A stretch of DNA of 64,000 bases from Burkholderia arboris. Its GTDB lineage: Bacteria; Pseudomonadota; Gammaproteobacteria; Burkholderiales; Burkholderiaceae. Both the position numbers and the translations under genes were made by a program. The notes beneath the pieces are model-generated. The model ran no database searches, was not told where the DNA came from, and saw only the letters and a list, made by a program, of their open reading frames with translations. The stretch spans positions 186,001-250,000 of the forward strand of contig NZ_CABVPX010000004.1 of assembly GCF_902499125.1 (NCBI RefSeq), given 5' to 3'. Shown piece by piece: positions 46,268 through 59,470 of the stretch (position 1 is the stretch's first letter; each line of letters opens with the position of its first letter).

Positions 46268-47866
46268 ATGCTCGACGCCAATCTCAAGAACCAACTCAAA
46301 GCGTACCTCGAAAAAATCACGCGCCCGATCGAACTCGTCGCCTCGCTCGACGACAGCGCGAAATCGCAGGAACTGCTGGCGCTGCTGAACGAGATTGCGT
46401 CGCTGACGGATCGCGTGACCGTGACCGAACGCCGCGACGACGCCGAGCGCAAGCCGTCGTTCTCGATCGGCGAGCCGGGCAAGCCGGCCGGCATCCGCTT
46501 CGCCGGCATCCCGATGGGCCATGAATTCACGTCGCTCGTGCTCGCATTGCTGCAGACGGGCGGCCACCCGATCAAGCTCGACGACGATGTCATCGAGCAG
46601 ATCCGCGCGCTCGACGGCGACTACGCGTTCGAGACGTTTTTCTCGCTGTCGTGCCAGAACTGCCCGGAAGTCGTACAGGCGCTGAACGTGATGTCGCTGA
46701 TCAACCCGCGCATCCGTCACGTCGCGATCGACGGCGCGCTGTTCCAGGATGAAGTCGAGTCGCGCCAGATCATGGCCGTGCCGACGATGTTCCTGAACGG
46801 CGCCTCGTTCGGACAGGGCCGCAGCAGCGTGAAGGAAATCCTCGCGAAGCTCGATACGGGCGCCGGCGAACGCGCCGCGAAGTCGCTCGAAAACAAGCCG
46901 GTGTTCGACACGCTGATCGTCGGCGGCGGCCCGGCAGGCGCGGCAGCCGCGATCTACTCGGCCCGCAAGGGCATCGCGACGGGCGTCGTCGCCGAGCGTT
47001 TCGGTGGCCAGGTGCTCGACACGATGGCGATCGAGAACTTCGTGTCGGTGCAGGAAACCGAAGGGCCGAAGTTCGCAACGGCACTCGAGCAGCACGTGAA
47101 GCAGTACGACGTCGACATCATGGACGTGCAGCGCGCCGACGCGCTGATTCCGGGCGACGTGCACCAGATCCGCCTCGCGAACGGCGCGGTGCTGAAGGCG
47201 AAGACGATCGTGCTCGCGACCGGCGCGCGCTGGCGCGAGATCAACGTGCCGGGCGAGCGCGAGTACCGCAACCGCGGTGTCGCGTATTGCCCGCACTGCG
47301 ACGGCCCGCTGTTCAAGGGCAAGCGTGTGGCAGTGGTCGGCGGCGGCAACTCGGGCGTCGAGGCCGCGATCGACCTCGCCGGCATCGTGAAGGCGGTCAC
47401 GCTGATCGAGTACGGTGCGCAACTGCGAGCGGACGAAGTGCTGCAGCGCAAGCTGCGCAGCCTGCCGAACGTGACGATCGTCACGCAGGCGCAGACGACC
47501 GAACTGACCGGCGACGGCAGCAAGCTGAACGGGCTCGTCTACAAGGATCTGCGCTCGGGCGACACGCAGCGCATCGATCTCGAAGGCGTGTTCGTGCAGA
47601 TCGGCCTCGTGCCGAACACCGAATGGCTGAAAGGGACGGTCGAACTGTCGAAGCACGGCGAGATCGTCGTCGATGCGCGCGGTGCGACGTCGGTGCCGGG
47701 CGTGTTCGCCGCCGGCGACGTGACGACGGTGCCGTTCAAGCAGATCGTGATCGCCGTGGGTGAAGGCGCGAAGGCATCGCTCGGCGCGTTCGATCACCTG
47801 ATCCGCCAGGACGTGGCGCCGGTCGCCGCTGCGCAGCCGCAAGCCGAGGAAGCGGTCGCCGCATAA
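46268..47866 (+). CDS. ahpF: alkyl hydroperoxide reductase subunit F
   Basis: 532 residues from ATG 46268 ([19 protein letters not shown]). NADH:AhpC disulfide reductase. N-terminal double thioredoxin-like domain with redox pair in LSCQNCPEV (about 129/132), FAD domain [17 protein letters not shown], second redox pair in [14 protein letters not shown] motif [15 protein letters not shown], and FAD motif [16 protein letters not shown]. Thirteen codons upstream are open but do not belong to the family N-terminus. A clear terminator follows. Confidence 0.96.
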   Translation: MLDANLKNQLKAYLEKITRPIELVASLDDSAKSQELLALLNEIASLTDRVTVTERRDDAERKPSFSIGEPGKPAGIRFAGIPMGHEFTSLVLALLQTGGHPIKLDDDVIEQIRALDGDYAFETFFSLSCQNCPEVVQALNVMSLINPRIRHVAIDGALFQDEVESRQIMAVPTMFLNGASFGQGRSSVKEILAKLDTGAGERAAKSLENKPVFDTLIVGGGPAGAAAAIYSARKGIATGVVAERFGGQVLDTMAIENFVSVQETEGPKFATALEQHVKQYDVDIMDVQRADALIPGDVHQIRLANGAVLKAKTIVLATGARWREINVPGEREYRNRGVAYCPHCDGPLFKGKRVAVVGGGNSGVEAAIDLAGIVKAVTLIEYGAQLRADEVLQRKLRSLPNVTIVTQAQTTELTGDGSKLNGLVYKDLRSGDTQRIDLEGVFVQIGLVPNTEWLKGTVELSKHGEIVVDARGATSVPGVFAAGDVTTVPFKQIVIAVGEGAKASLGAFDHLIRQDVAPVAAAQPQAEEAVAA

Positions 47867-47898
47867 CGCCCTTCGGCATACCCGATTGTCTCTCTTGG

Positions 47899-47934
47899 CC
47901 CCGCATGCTTTGGTCGGCGTGCGGGGTCCTTTTT
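47899..47934 (+). terminator. Rho-independent terminator after ahpF
   Basis: A 10-bp stem, CCCCGCATGC (47899-47908) with GCGTGCGGGG (47917-47926, one G-T pair), is followed by TCC and a run of five T. It closes the ahpCF unit. Confidence 0.88.
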
Positions 47935-47953
47935 ATTCCGAAACCGATCGCGG

Positions 47954-48712
47954 TTACTTGGTCGCGGTCGGATCGCCGTTCGCAGGCGCGGGTGTCGTCG
48001 ACTTGAAGTTGCTCGACGCCCGGACCAGTTGTTCGGTCATCGCGGCGGCAACCGGATTCGCGCCGGACGACGAACTCCCCTGCCGGTACAAACCGGCGCT
48101 TGCCGGCATCGACGACATCGGCGGCGCGGGCAACGACGGGTCGAGCTTCGCCGATTCCCGGACGAGCGCGGCCGTCTCCGGCGTTTCGGATTTCGTCGTA
48201 GCGGTCGCGTGACGTTCCAGGCCGTCGCGCTTGCGCGGCGCACGTTGCGTGACCTGCGCCGGCGCGGCCGGCTGTGCCTGCTGGGCGGCCGGCGGCGGCG
48301 CTGGCGGGGTCGAATCCTGCGCATCGACCGTCACGACATTCACCTTCGGCGGCGGCGCACCCGGCTTCGTCACCGGCTGCGCTTTGTCGCTGACGACCGG
48401 TACAGCCGGGGCAGAAGGCGGCGCGGCGCTGACGCGCGCGGGTGCGGCCGGCGCAGGCGCCGTTGCGGGTGACGGGGGCGGAACCGCAGCCTGTTGCTGC
48501 GGCGCCGCGGCGGCGGGCGCCGGCGGCGCAATGGTGCCCTGCACCGCGTGATCGTTGTTCGCGGGCGCCACGGCAACCGGCGCGGCCGAATCGCCGATAC
48601 CGGCGTCTTCGATCGCACGGTGGTCCGCGCGCAGGAGCATCACGTAGGCAGTGCCGGCCACGGCTACCAGGAGCCCACCGGCGATCATCAAGGTCTTGCG
48701 GGTACTCGTCAT
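47954..48712 (-). CDS. membrane-anchored Pro/Ala-rich protein
   Basis: 252 residues, unrecognised. One N-terminal membrane helix (LMIAGGLLVAVAGTAYVMLL, residues about 8-27), then a long Ala/Pro/Gln-rich periplasmic stretch (about 45-165) and a more complex C-terminus (ETAALVRESAKLDPSLPAPP, NPVAAAMTEQLVRASSNFKS). The architecture recalls TonB- or spacer-type envelope proteins, but the TonB C-terminal domain is missing. Low complexity makes homology unreliable. Stands alone, converging on the ahpF terminator; the 160 bp upstream could hold its promoter. Confidence 0.55.
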   Translation of the reverse strand: MTSTRKTLMIAGGLLVAVAGTAYVMLLRADHRAIEDAGIGDSAAPVAVAPANNDHAVQGTIAPPAPAAAAPQQQAAVPPPSPATAPAPAAPARVSAAPPSAPAVPVVSDKAQPVTKPGAPPPKVNVVTVDAQDSTPPAPPPAAQQAQPAAPAQVTQRAPRKRDGLERHATATTKSETPETAALVRESAKLDPSLPAPPMSSMPASAGLYRQGSSSSGANPVAAAMTEQLVRASSNFKSTTPAPANGDPTATK

Positions 48713-48872
48713 GCTTGCTCACCGATCATGTCGACGTGAACAAGCCATCATACGCGGCCATCGGCCGGCGATCCCGCATGAATACATTTGGTTGCATTGT
48801 GCCGGGAGCCGCTCGGCGTGACGTTCGTCAGACGTATCGCCGCCCTGCTCCGGCCCGATCGAAGCGCCGCCT

Positions 48873-49463
48873 TTACTCCGGAAACGGCAATTCCGTCTGT
48901 CCGTCCGCACGCATGCCGAACGTGTTGAGCGTCATCGCGACAAGCGCGTAATAGCCGAGCAATGCAACGAGATTCACGACGGTTTCGTGGCCGAAGCGTG
49001 CTTGCGCACGTGAGAACGTCGCGTCGCTGACGCGCCGCGTATCGTACAGCTCGCTCGCGAACGCATGGATCAGCGCATCGTCGTCCGATTCGAATGCGGG
49101 TGCGACGCCAAGCCGGATCGCGTCGGCCGTCGCGGCCGGCACGCCCGCGTCGAGCGCGATCGGATGATGGATGTGCCACTCGGCCTGCGAGCGCCAGCGT
49201 GCAGCCGTCACGAGAATTGCGAGTTCCGACAGCCGCAGCGGCAGGCCCGTGCGATAGCGGCAGAACGCGCCGAGCTTCTGCGCGTGCTGCGCCAGCTCGG
49301 GGCTCGCGATCCAGCCGAGGAACGGCCCGTTCAGGTTGCCGCGCGGGCCGCTGAGAATGTCGGCCAGCACGGCTTTCTGCTCATCGGTGGCCGATGCGGG
49401 ATCGAACGGAGGCAATCTGTTTGTCATGGCAAGGTCCGGACCAGGTTCGACGAAAAAGTTCAT
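48873..49463 (-). CDS. carboxymuconolactone decarboxylase (AhpD-like) family protein
   Basis: 196 residues from ATG 49463, which overlaps the aminotransferase stop (ATGA); ATG 49427 (TNRLPPFD) is the alternative and may be the true start because the family begins about there. Family core: GPFLGWIASPELAQHAQKLG, SELAILVTAARWRSQAEWHIHHPIAL and ETVVNLVALLGYYALVAMTLN. The AhpD redox CxxC is absent, so it is of the CMD-like rather than peroxidase-coupled type. Last gene of the amino-acid importer operon; role unknown. Confidence 0.82.
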   Translation of the reverse strand: MNFFVEPGPDLAMTNRLPPFDPASATDEQKAVLADILSGPRGNLNGPFLGWIASPELAQHAQKLGAFCRYRTGLPLRLSELAILVTAARWRSQAEWHIHHPIALDAGVPAATADAIRLGVAPAFESDDDALIHAFASELYDTRRVSDATFSRAQARFGHETVVNLVALLGYYALVAMTLNTFGMRADGQTELPFPE

Positions 49464-50794
49464 GCACCGGCCGACGCGAGCGCCGCGCCGAGCGCGCCCG
49501 ACAGTCGCTCGACGATCGTATCGATCTGCTGAGCGGTGCTGATGAACGGCGGCGCCACCAGGATGTGATCGCCGTGGACGCCATCGATCGTGCCACCCAT
49601 CGGATACACCATCAACCCGCGCTGCATCGCTTCGCGCTTGACCGCCGCATGCAGCTTCAGCGCGGGATCGAACGTCGCCTTGGTGTCGCGATCGCGCACG
49701 AGTTCGACGCCGACGAACAGCCCGCGGCCGCGCACGTCGCCGACATGCGGATGCGCGCCGTAGTGCTCGCGCAATGACGCCCGCAGTTGCTCGCCGCGCG
49801 CCTTCACGTTGTCGAGCAGCTTCTCTTCGGCGATCACGCGCTGTACTTCGAGCGCGGCCGCACACGCAGTCGCATGGCCGAGGTAAGTATGGCCGTGCTG
49901 GAAGAAGCCCGAGCCATCGACGATCGTCCGGTAGATGCGGTCGCTGACGAGCGTCGCACCGATCGGCTGATAGCCCGCGCCAAGCCCTTTCGCGATCGTC
50001 AGCAGGTCGGGCGCGATACCGTCTTCTTCGCACGCATACAGGTAGCCCGTGCGCCCCATCCCCGACATGATCTCGTCGAGGATCAGCAGCACGCCGTACT
50101 TGTCACACACCGCGCGAATCTGCTTCAGGTACGTGCGCACCGGCGGCACCGCGCCGGCCGTTGCGCCTACCACCGTTTCCGCGACGAATGCCGCAACGTT
50201 GTCCGCGCCGAGTTCGACGATCTTCCGTTCGAGCTCGTCCGCCAGACGCTGCGCGTACGCTTCGTCGGTTTCGCCCGATTGCCGGTCGCGGTACGCATAG
50301 CACGGGCTCACGTGGTGCGCCTCGATCAGCAGCGGCAGGAACGGCTCGCGCCGCCATGCGTTGCCGCCGATCGCGAGTGCGCCGAGCGTATTGCCGTGAT
50401 AGCTCTGCCGCCGCGCGATGAAATGCCGGCGCTGCGGCTCGCCCTTCTCGACGAAATACTGGCGCGCGAGCTTCAGCGCGGCCTCGATCGCCTCCGAACC
50501 GCCCGACACGAAGTACACGTGTTCGAGGCCGGCCGGCGCGGCATCGACGAGCCGGTCGGCGAGTTCCTCGGCCACGTCGGTCGTGAAGAACGACGTATGC
50601 GCGTACGCCAGTTGCTGCGCCTGCCGCTTGATCGCGTCGATCACGCGCTGATTGCTGTGGCCGAGACACGACACGGCCGCGCCGCCGCACGCGTCGATAT
50701 AGCGTTTGCCGGTGGAATCGATGATCTCGATGCCGTCGCCTGCAACGGCAACGGGCAAGGTGGCGCGCGGAGCGCGATGGAAAACGGTCGTCAT
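49460..50794 (-). CDS. class III PLP-dependent aminotransferase
   Basis: 444 residues from ATG 50794 (TTVFHRAPRATLPVAV), with GAGG seven bases upstream. Omega-aminotransferase fold type I: substrate-lid FFTTDVAEELADRL, PLP motifs FVSGGSEAIEAALKLAR, YHGNTLGALAIGG, LILDEIMSGMGRTG, and the Schiff-base Lys in LLTIAKGLGAGYQPIGA. Would transaminate an amine or omega-amino acid with pyruvate or 2-oxoglutarate; the substrate is not readable. Lies 15 bp after the C45 hydrolase gene in the same operon, fitting a route that hydrolyses an imported amide and transaminates the released amine. Confidence 0.92.
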   Translation of the reverse strand: MTTVFHRAPRATLPVAVAGDGIEIIDSTGKRYIDACGGAAVSCLGHSNQRVIDAIKRQAQQLAYAHTSFFTTDVAEELADRLVDAAPAGLEHVYFVSGGSEAIEAALKLARQYFVEKGEPQRRHFIARRQSYHGNTLGALAIGGNAWRREPFLPLLIEAHHVSPCYAYRDRQSGETDEAYAQRLADELERKIVELGADNVAAFVAETVVGATAGAVPPVRTYLKQIRAVCDKYGVLLILDEIMSGMGRTGYLYACEEDGIAPDLLTIAKGLGAGYQPIGATLVSDRIYRTIVDGSGFFQHGHTYLGHATACAAALEVQRVIAEEKLLDNVKARGEQLRASLREHYGAHPHVGDVRGRGLFVGVELVRDRDTKATFDPALKLHAAVKREAMQRGLMVYPMGGTIDGVHGDHILVAPPFISTAQQIDTIVERLSGALGAALASAGA

Positions 50795-50809
50795 GCGTTG
50801 CCTCATGGA

Positions 50810-51868
50810 TCAGGACGCGTCGTGCGCGCGTCCGGACGGCACGATGCGCGTCGCGAAACGCTGCGTGCCGTGTTGGTGAATGGTGAAATCGATCGCGGCC
50901 GCACCGATCGCGAACACGGCGGTGGCCAGCGTGTTCTCGTCGTCGGGGTCGGCCGGGTCGTCGCGGTAGATCGGCAGCCCTTCCGGCGCGCGATCGCCGA
51001 GCACGCCCAGCAGCGCGGCTTCGTCGATCGTGTCGATGCCGGGCGTCAGCGCGTCGACGCGGCGCTGGCGGTCGGCCGACGATTGCGTGACGATCTGTGC
51101 TTGCGCATCGCAACCGGGATGCACGAGATGGTTCGCATGGCCCGCGAGCCGTGCGACGTCGACGACCGAGCAGCGCGCAACGCTCGCTTCGATGCTCAGC
51201 AAGCGGCCATCGCCGGTCGCGCCGAGCGTGTGATGAAAGCCGCTTGCGCGTGCATGCGCGCGCAATACGTCGGCCGCCGCATCGAGCGACGTCGCGTCGA
51301 GCACCGCACGCGCGAGGATCATGCGCGGCACGCCCGGCGCCGGCGTACGGATTCGCAGGTTGTTGATCGCTTGCGCGATACCCGCCCGGTTCGCGGCAAA
51401 CGTATGGCCCGGCAGCGAACCGGGGTAATAGAAACTGATGAAACCCGGCTTGCCCGCCGGCTGCACGTCGACGAGCAGGCACCGCTCGCGCAGGAACGGA
51501 TCGCCGTCCTCGTTGTGCGCGATCCAGCGTGTGCCGTTGGCGTCGCGCGCGGCGAGCGTCGTGCAGCCGTCCGGCGCGTGGTGGATCAGCTCGCCACGGC
51601 AGTTCCACAGGAAAATGTCGTCGGCCGGCCAGCCGATGCCCGCCGCGATCCCGTCCAGTTCCGCGACGAGATCGGGGGACGCGGCCAGCGCGGCCTGCCG
51701 CAGCGCAGCGACGAACGGATGGCCGCGCCAGCGGCGCACGGCCTGCCACGCGCTGCTCTGCTGCATGTACGTGTCGAATACGGGGCGGGCGAGTTCGCCG
51801 AGGCGCACGCCGATGTCGAACGGCGCACCGGCGATGACGGGGGAAAGGGAAAGCGGCATGTCGGCCAT
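50810..51868 (-). CDS. C45 family peptidase / acyl-CoA:6-APA acyltransferase-like hydrolase
   Basis: 352 residues. Ntn-type hydrolase fold: nucleophile C102 in HHAPDGCTTLAARD, which becomes N-terminal after autocleavage at Gly-Cys in characterised relatives (penicillin acyltransferase). Supported by TRWIAHNEDGDP and FAANRAGIAQAINNL. Acts on linear amide bonds. Cytoplasmic: no signal peptide. Between the importer ATPase gene (12 bp) and the aminotransferase gene, so an N-acyl amino compound brought in by the transporter is a sensible substrate. The natural substrate is unknown. Confidence 0.82.
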   Translation of the reverse strand: MADMPLSLSPVIAGAPFDIGVRLGELARPVFDTYMQQSSAWQAVRRWRGHPFVAALRQAALAASPDLVAELDGIAAGIGWPADDIFLWNCRGELIHHAPDGCTTLAARDANGTRWIAHNEDGDPFLRERCLLVDVQPAGKPGFISFYYPGSLPGHTFAANRAGIAQAINNLRIRTPAPGVPRMILARAVLDATSLDAAADVLRAHARASGFHHTLGATGDGRLLSIEASVARCSVVDVARLAGHANHLVHPGCDAQAQIVTQSSADRQRRVDALTPGIDTIDEAALLGVLGDRAPEGLPIYRDDPADPDDENTLATAVFAIGAAAIDFTIHQHGTQRFATRIVPSGRAHDAS

Positions 51869-51879
51869 TTCGGTTTGGT

Positions 51880-52608
51880 TCAGGACACGTGTTTCAGGAA
51901 TTCCTTCAGGCGCGGCGTCGGCGGCCGGTCGATCAGGTCGACGGGATGGCCGTCCTCGGCGATGCCGCCCTGATCCATGAACAGCAGCCGCGTACCGACC
52001 CGCTTCGCAAAGCCGATCTCGTGCGTGACGACGATCATCGTCATCCCTTCAGTCGCGAGATCCTGCATCACCTTCAGCACTTCGTGGCGCAATTCCGGAT
52101 CGAGCGCCGACGTCGGCTCGTCGAACAGCATCAGCCGCGGCCGGATCGCGAGCGCACGCGCGATCGCGACGCGCTGCTGCTGGCCGCCCGACAGTTCCGA
52201 CGGATAGTGATTCGCGCGCGATTCGAGGCCGACCTTGTCGAGCAGCGCCATCGCCTGGTCGCGCGCGTCGGCGCGCGATGCGCCACGCACCTGGATCGGC
52301 CCGAACATCACGTTCTCGAGCGCGGTCATTTGCGGAAACAGGTTGAACTGCTGGAACACCATCCCGGCTTCGAGCCGGATGTTGCGGATCGCCGTCGCGT
52401 TGCCGCGCACGCTCTGGCCGTCGACGAGCAACTCGCCGCCGGTGATTTTCTCGAGCGCGTTGATACAGCGCAGCATCGTCGACTTGCCCGACCCGGACGG
52501 GCCGATCACGACGACCACTTCGCCCGCGTCGATCTTCAGGTCGATATGCTTCAGCACCGGCACGTGGCCGAAGCTCTTCGACACGTTCTGGAATTCGATC
52601 ATGCTCAT
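51880..52608 (-). CDS. polar amino acid ABC importer, ATP-binding subunit (GlnQ type)
   Basis: 242 residues. Walker [11 protein letters not shown]-loop [11 protein letters not shown], signature [15 protein letters not shown], Walker [15 protein letters not shown] and H-loop VVTHEIGFA. All motifs intact. GGAG six bases before the ATG at 52608. It is separated from the permease gene by 271 bp that carry a transposase fragment on the opposite strand, so the operon was interrupted and may rely on read-through. Confidence 0.95.
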   Translation of the reverse strand: MSMIEFQNVSKSFGHVPVLKHIDLKIDAGEVVVVIGPSGSGKSTMLRCINALEKITGGELLVDGQSVRGNATAIRNIRLEAGMVFQQFNLFPQMTALENVMFGPIQVRGASRADARDQAMALLDKVGLESRANHYPSELSGGQQQRVAIARALAIRPRLMLFDEPTSALDPELRHEVLKVMQDLATEGMTMIVVTHEIGFAKRVGTRLLFMDQGGIAEDGHPVDLIDRPPTPRLKEFLKHVS

Positions 52609-52697
52609 AAGATGCTCCAGTCAACGCTGAAATTTTTGGCAAAGCGGAAAGAAGCGTTGTCGACAGACAGCTTCTTCCACGGACCAGCATAACCGGC

Positions 52698-52821
52698 ATG
52701 ATTCTTGTCTATCGCTGCCGGGTGAAGTCGCTCAACGGCCTCCTGAACCAGCAGAGCCGCGCGGTGAACGACGTCTGGAACTTCTGCAACGACACGCAGC
52801 AGCACGCGCTCAAGTGGAACA
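52698..52821 (+). pseudogene. N-terminal remnant of an IS605/IS1341-type tnpB
   Basis: About 41 codons from the ATG at 52698 read VYRCRVKSLNGLLNQQSRAV then NDVWNFCNDTQQHALKW, which is the conserved start of TnpB/OrfB RNA-guided nucleases (R-Y-R-x-YP..., then VWN..N). After about 52821 the similarity stops and the frame runs on into the tail of the permease gene. Nothing of the RuvC-like or zinc-finger regions remains. It lies antisense in the middle of the importer operon, so it is a fossil insertion. Confidence 0.7.
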
Positions 52822-52879
52822 ACATGCGGACGTGCATCGCCGGTTGCGGGAATTGCTCCGCCTCGGGGAAACAGGGACG

Positions 52880-53536
52880 TCAAAGGATCCGCATCCTCTT
52901 CTCGACGAGCCGCAGCGTCAACGTCATGGCGCCGGTCAGCAACAGGTAGATGACCGCCACGGCGCTCCAGATCTCGACCGCCTGGAAATTGCCCGCGATG
53001 ATTTCCTGGCCCTTGCGCGTCAGCTCGCCAACGCCGATCACGATGAACAGCGACGTGTCCTTGAGGCTCACGATGCACTGGTTGCCGAGCGGCGGAATCA
53101 GCCGCCGGAACGCGAGCGGCCCGACCACCTTCAGCAGCACGCGCGGCATCGACAAGCCCATCGCGAGCCCCGCTTCCGTCAACCCCTTCGGGATCGACAG
53201 CAGCGCGCCGCGCACCACTTCCGCGAGATACGCGCCGGAATTCACCGTGATTGCGATGATCGCGGCCGTCAGGCCGTCGATGCGGATATGCGCGAGCAAC
53301 GGCAGCGCGAAGTACAGGAACATCACCTGCACGACGATCGGCGTACCGCGGATCAGTTCAATATAGACCTGGACGAGCACGTTCATCGCCTTCGGTCCGT
53401 ATGCGCGGAACATCCCCGCGACCATCCCGACGATGAAACCGCCCGCCAGCCCGAAAAATGCGATGAACACCGTCAACCGGACCCCGTCCATCAGGTCCGG
53501 CAACGCCGCCCAGATCGCCGACCAATCGAAATTCAC
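52880..53536 (-). CDS. polar amino acid ABC importer, permease subunit (GlnP type)
   Basis: 218 residues, five membrane helices, with the HisM/GlnP EAA loop [25 protein letters not shown] (split, residues about 138-162) and the family opening [20 protein letters not shown] single permease gene implies a homodimer. The C-terminus [10 protein letters not shown] is complete, so the tnpB remnant did not truncate it. 66 bp downstream of the binding-protein gene. Confidence 0.93.
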   Translation of the reverse strand: MNFDWSAIWAALPDLMDGVRLTVFIAFFGLAGGFIVGMVAGMFRAYGPKAMNVLVQVYIELIRGTPIVVQVMFLYFALPLLAHIRIDGLTAAIIAITVNSGAYLAEVVRGALLSIPKGLTEAGLAMGLSMPRVLLKVVGPLAFRRLIPPLGNQCIVSLKDTSLFIVIGVGELTRKGQEIIAGNFQAVEIWSAVAVIYLLLTGAMTLTLRLVEKRMRIL

Positions 53537-53602
53537 TTGTCACTCCCCGTTCGATTCAAGACCGGCGCGGCCGCCCGGCCGCGCGCTGTTGCCGCGTCAC
53601 GC

Positions 53603-54355
53603 TCACATCTTCGGCGGTTCGGCACCGAACCACTTCCTGTAGATCTGCGCGTAGCGGCCGTCGGCCTTGATCTTCACGAGCGACGCGTTGACCTTCGGCA
53701 CGAGCGGGCTGCCCTTCGGAAAACCCATCCCGTACTTGTCGCCGCTGACCGGCTGGCCCGCGACTTTCACCTTGCCCTTGCCTTCGTTGTTCACGAAGAA
53801 CAGCACGTTCGGCGTGTCGTGCATTGCCGCGTCGACGCGGCCGGCCTCGAGCGCGAGATACGCCTGGTCGATGTTCGGGAACTGGCGGATCTCCTTCGGC
53901 TTCAGGTGCGCCTTGATCCAGTCGATCGTCGCGGTGCCCGTCTTCGCGGCGATCACCTTGCCGTTCAGGTCGTCGATCGACTTGATCGACGTGTTGCCGG
54001 CCTGCACCATCGCCGCAAGGCCGCTGTCGTAATACGGCGCGGAGAAGTCGATCGCCTTCTTGCGCTCCTCCTTGATCGTCATCCCCGACAGCGCGACGTC
54101 GATGTTCTGCGTCTGCAGCGCCGGGATCAGCCCCGCGAAATCCATCGGCTGAATCGTGTATTTCCAGCCCTGGTCCTTCGCGATCTCGGCCCACAGGTCG
54201 AGATCGAAGCCGACGTACTTGTTGCCCTGCTTGAACTCGAACGGCATGAACGACGTGTCGGTCCCGACGACGAGCGTCTTGGTGTCCGCGTGCGCGATGC
54301 TGGCGCCGAGCGCGACGGCGACCGCGACGGCTTTCAGGAAGGAACGGCGACTCAT
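53603..54355 (-). CDS. polar amino acid ABC importer, substrate-binding protein (GlnH type)
   Basis: 250 residues from ATG 54355 (SRRSFLKAVAVAVALGASIAHA), a signal peptide with a possible twin-Arg motif. Bacterial solute-binding family 3: VGTDTSFMPFEFKQ, GFDLDLWAEIA, ALSGMTIKEERKKAIDFSAPYYDSG (split) and GTATIDWIKAHLKP. The binding pocket shows the amino-acid-carboxylate residues typical of GlnH. First gene of the operon glnH-glnP-glnQ-C45 hydrolase-aminotransferase-CMD. A palindrome 104 bp upstream may be its operator. Confidence 0.94.
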   Translation of the reverse strand: MSRRSFLKAVAVAVALGASIAHADTKTLVVGTDTSFMPFEFKQGNKYVGFDLDLWAEIAKDQGWKYTIQPMDFAGLIPALQTQNIDVALSGMTIKEERKKAIDFSAPYYDSGLAAMVQAGNTSIKSIDDLNGKVIAAKTGTATIDWIKAHLKPKEIRQFPNIDQAYLALEAGRVDAAMHDTPNVLFFVNNEGKGKVKVAGQPVSGDKYGMGFPKGSPLVPKVNASLVKIKADGRYAQIYRKWFGAEPPKM

Positions 54356-54843
54356 GGTTTCTCTCCGCATGATTGAGCGATGTAACCGGCCAGCCGGCCG
54401 GCGGTAACGACGACATCAAGCCGCACCGCAACATGCGATGTCGAATTAGACCTTAGTGCAACAAGTGTTGTCAATGGCGATACTACGACAACAAAAAAGT
54501 CTGCAACAGGTAAATGCATCGAGACAAACCCGAGCCGTGCGGGGCGGATTGATCGGAGGAAACGGGAGAACGGTCGGGCGAGGCATGCAGACCGGCGCAC
54601 GACTCGCGGGTACGCGCAAGGCGGGAGCGTGCAGAAGGGATCGTGGTGGCTGGCGCGGGTCGCGGACGGCGGCGTGCGCCAGCTGTCAAACGAAGGCGAC
54701 GCGCCATGCGCCGCCCGCGCATTCGTTCGCGCGGACGGTCAGCGGTTCAACAACGCGTGTCCCGCCAACCGTCGGCGCGATTCAACGCGTGTTGCGGAAG
54801 GGGTTCGCCGGCGTCGCCCGGCGACGCGGCGGTGCAGCGTCGA
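54356..54843. other. intergenic region upstream of the importer operon
   Basis: 488 bp. The part near the operon (54400-54520) is AT-richer and carries the dyads CAACA-AG-TGTTG (54459-54470) and ACAT-GCG-ATGT (54431-54441). The rest, to the end of the large ABC gene, is GC-rich with no convincing ORF. Confidence 0.5.
54459..54470. promoter_or_regulatory. CAACA-N2-TGTTG inverted repeat
   Basis: A 12-bp dyad with perfect 5-bp arms, flanked by G and TC, 104 bp before the binding-protein start. Resembles operators of GntR-type regulators, which often control amino-acid uptake; no GntR gene is in the window. Confidence 0.35.
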
Positions 54844-58386
<3,543 letters not shown>

Positions 58387-58474
58387 GAAGCCCTCCGGTC
58401 GGTGTTTCGTTGAGTTGTTTTCTTGACCGGATCGAGGCTACCCGCGCCACCCGCGCGCGGCAAAAGATGATTTT

Positions 58475-58494
58475 TCAACGGGTGTTGAGTCAAC
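58475..58494. promoter_or_regulatory. triple TCAAC/GTTGA half-sites in the divergent promoter
   Basis: TCAAC (58475-58479), GTTGA (58484-58488) and TCAAC (58490-58494) form two overlapping inverted repeats in the 121-bp gap between the ABC exporter and the LysR gene, 13 bases before the LysR ATG. Spacing and position suit LysR binding and autorepression. Confidence 0.5.
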
Positions 58495-58507
58495 TACAAT
58501 ACCCGCC

Positions 58508-59455
58508 ATGTCGCATCTTCCCCCCCTTAGCGCACTGCGTGCTTTCGAGGCGGCCGTCCGCCTCGGCGGGTTCGCGCGCGCGGCGGCCGAGCTGAACGTG
58601 TCGACCAGCGCGGTCAGCCACCAGATCCGCTCGCTCGAGGAATCGCTGGGGGCGCGGCTGCTCGAACGCAGCACCGGGCTTGGCGGCATCGGGCTCACGC
58701 CGGCCGGCGCACGCCTGCTGCCGGCCGTCAGCGATGCGTTGTCGCGCCTGACCGACGCCTGCGCCGAGATTCGCGGCACCGCACAACGGTTGACCGTCTC
58801 CGCCAACGCGCCGTTTTCGTCGATGTGGCTCGCGCGGCGCCTTGCGGAATTCTCTTCACTTCATCCCGAAACGCCGCTGCATGCCGTCGTGCTCGACGAC
58901 GAGCCGGATTTCGCACGCAGCGGCGTCGATCTGGCGATCGTGCACGTGCCCGCGCACCGGCTGCGGGCCGACGACGACATGCTGATGCGGGAAACCGTGT
59001 TTCCGGTCTGCAGCCCCGAACTGTTTCCGTACGCATCTGGGCACGTGTGCCGCTCGCGGCTCCTGCAGGAAATGCACGAGGACAGCCCGGAGATCGACTG
59101 GCGCAACTGGGCATCCGACTTCGGCCTGCCCGGCGATTTCGAAACGAAGATCGTGCGTTACAGCAGTTTCAGCCAGGTGATCGGCGCGGCGGTCGGCGGC
59201 GCGGGCATCGCGCTCGGCCGCGTGCCGCTGATCGAGCCCGAACTGCGCAGCGGGCGTCTGGTGCCGCTGGTGCCGGGCCTCGCACGCGATGCGTCGTGGT
59301 GCTTCGTGCTGCGCCGCCATCCGTCGACGCGGCACCGGCTGCTCGACCCGTTGATCGCGTTCCTGCGCAGCGAAGCGCAGGCACCGCCGTTCGTCGCGAA
59401 GATGGTTGCGCCCGCATCCAACGACAGTCACGCCCGCGGCGCGGGCGGCGCCTGA
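58508..59455 (+). CDS. LysR-family regulator (GcvA-like), divergent from the ABC exporter
   Basis: 315 residues. Helix-turn-helix opening LSALRAFEAAVRLGGFARAAAEL with STSAVSHQIRSLEE; effector domain with VSANAPFSSMWLARRLAEF, LAIVHVPAHRL and FPVCSPELFPY. The last about 25 residues are Ala/Gly-rich. Transcribed away from the fused exporter with only 121 bp between them, so it probably controls that gene and itself. The inducer is unknown. Confidence 0.88.
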   Translation: MSHLPPLSALRAFEAAVRLGGFARAAAELNVSTSAVSHQIRSLEESLGARLLERSTGLGGIGLTPAGARLLPAVSDALSRLTDACAEIRGTAQRLTVSANAPFSSMWLARRLAEFSSLHPETPLHAVVLDDEPDFARSGVDLAIVHVPAHRLRADDDMLMRETVFPVCSPELFPYASGHVCRSRLLQEMHEDSPEIDWRNWASDFGLPGDFETKIVRYSSFSQVIGAAVGGAGIALGRVPLIEPELRSGRLVPLVPGLARDASWCFVLRRHPSTRHRLLDPLIAFLRSEAQAPPFVAKMVAPASNDSHARGAGGA

Positions 59456-59470
59456 CGGGTGACGGGTGAC

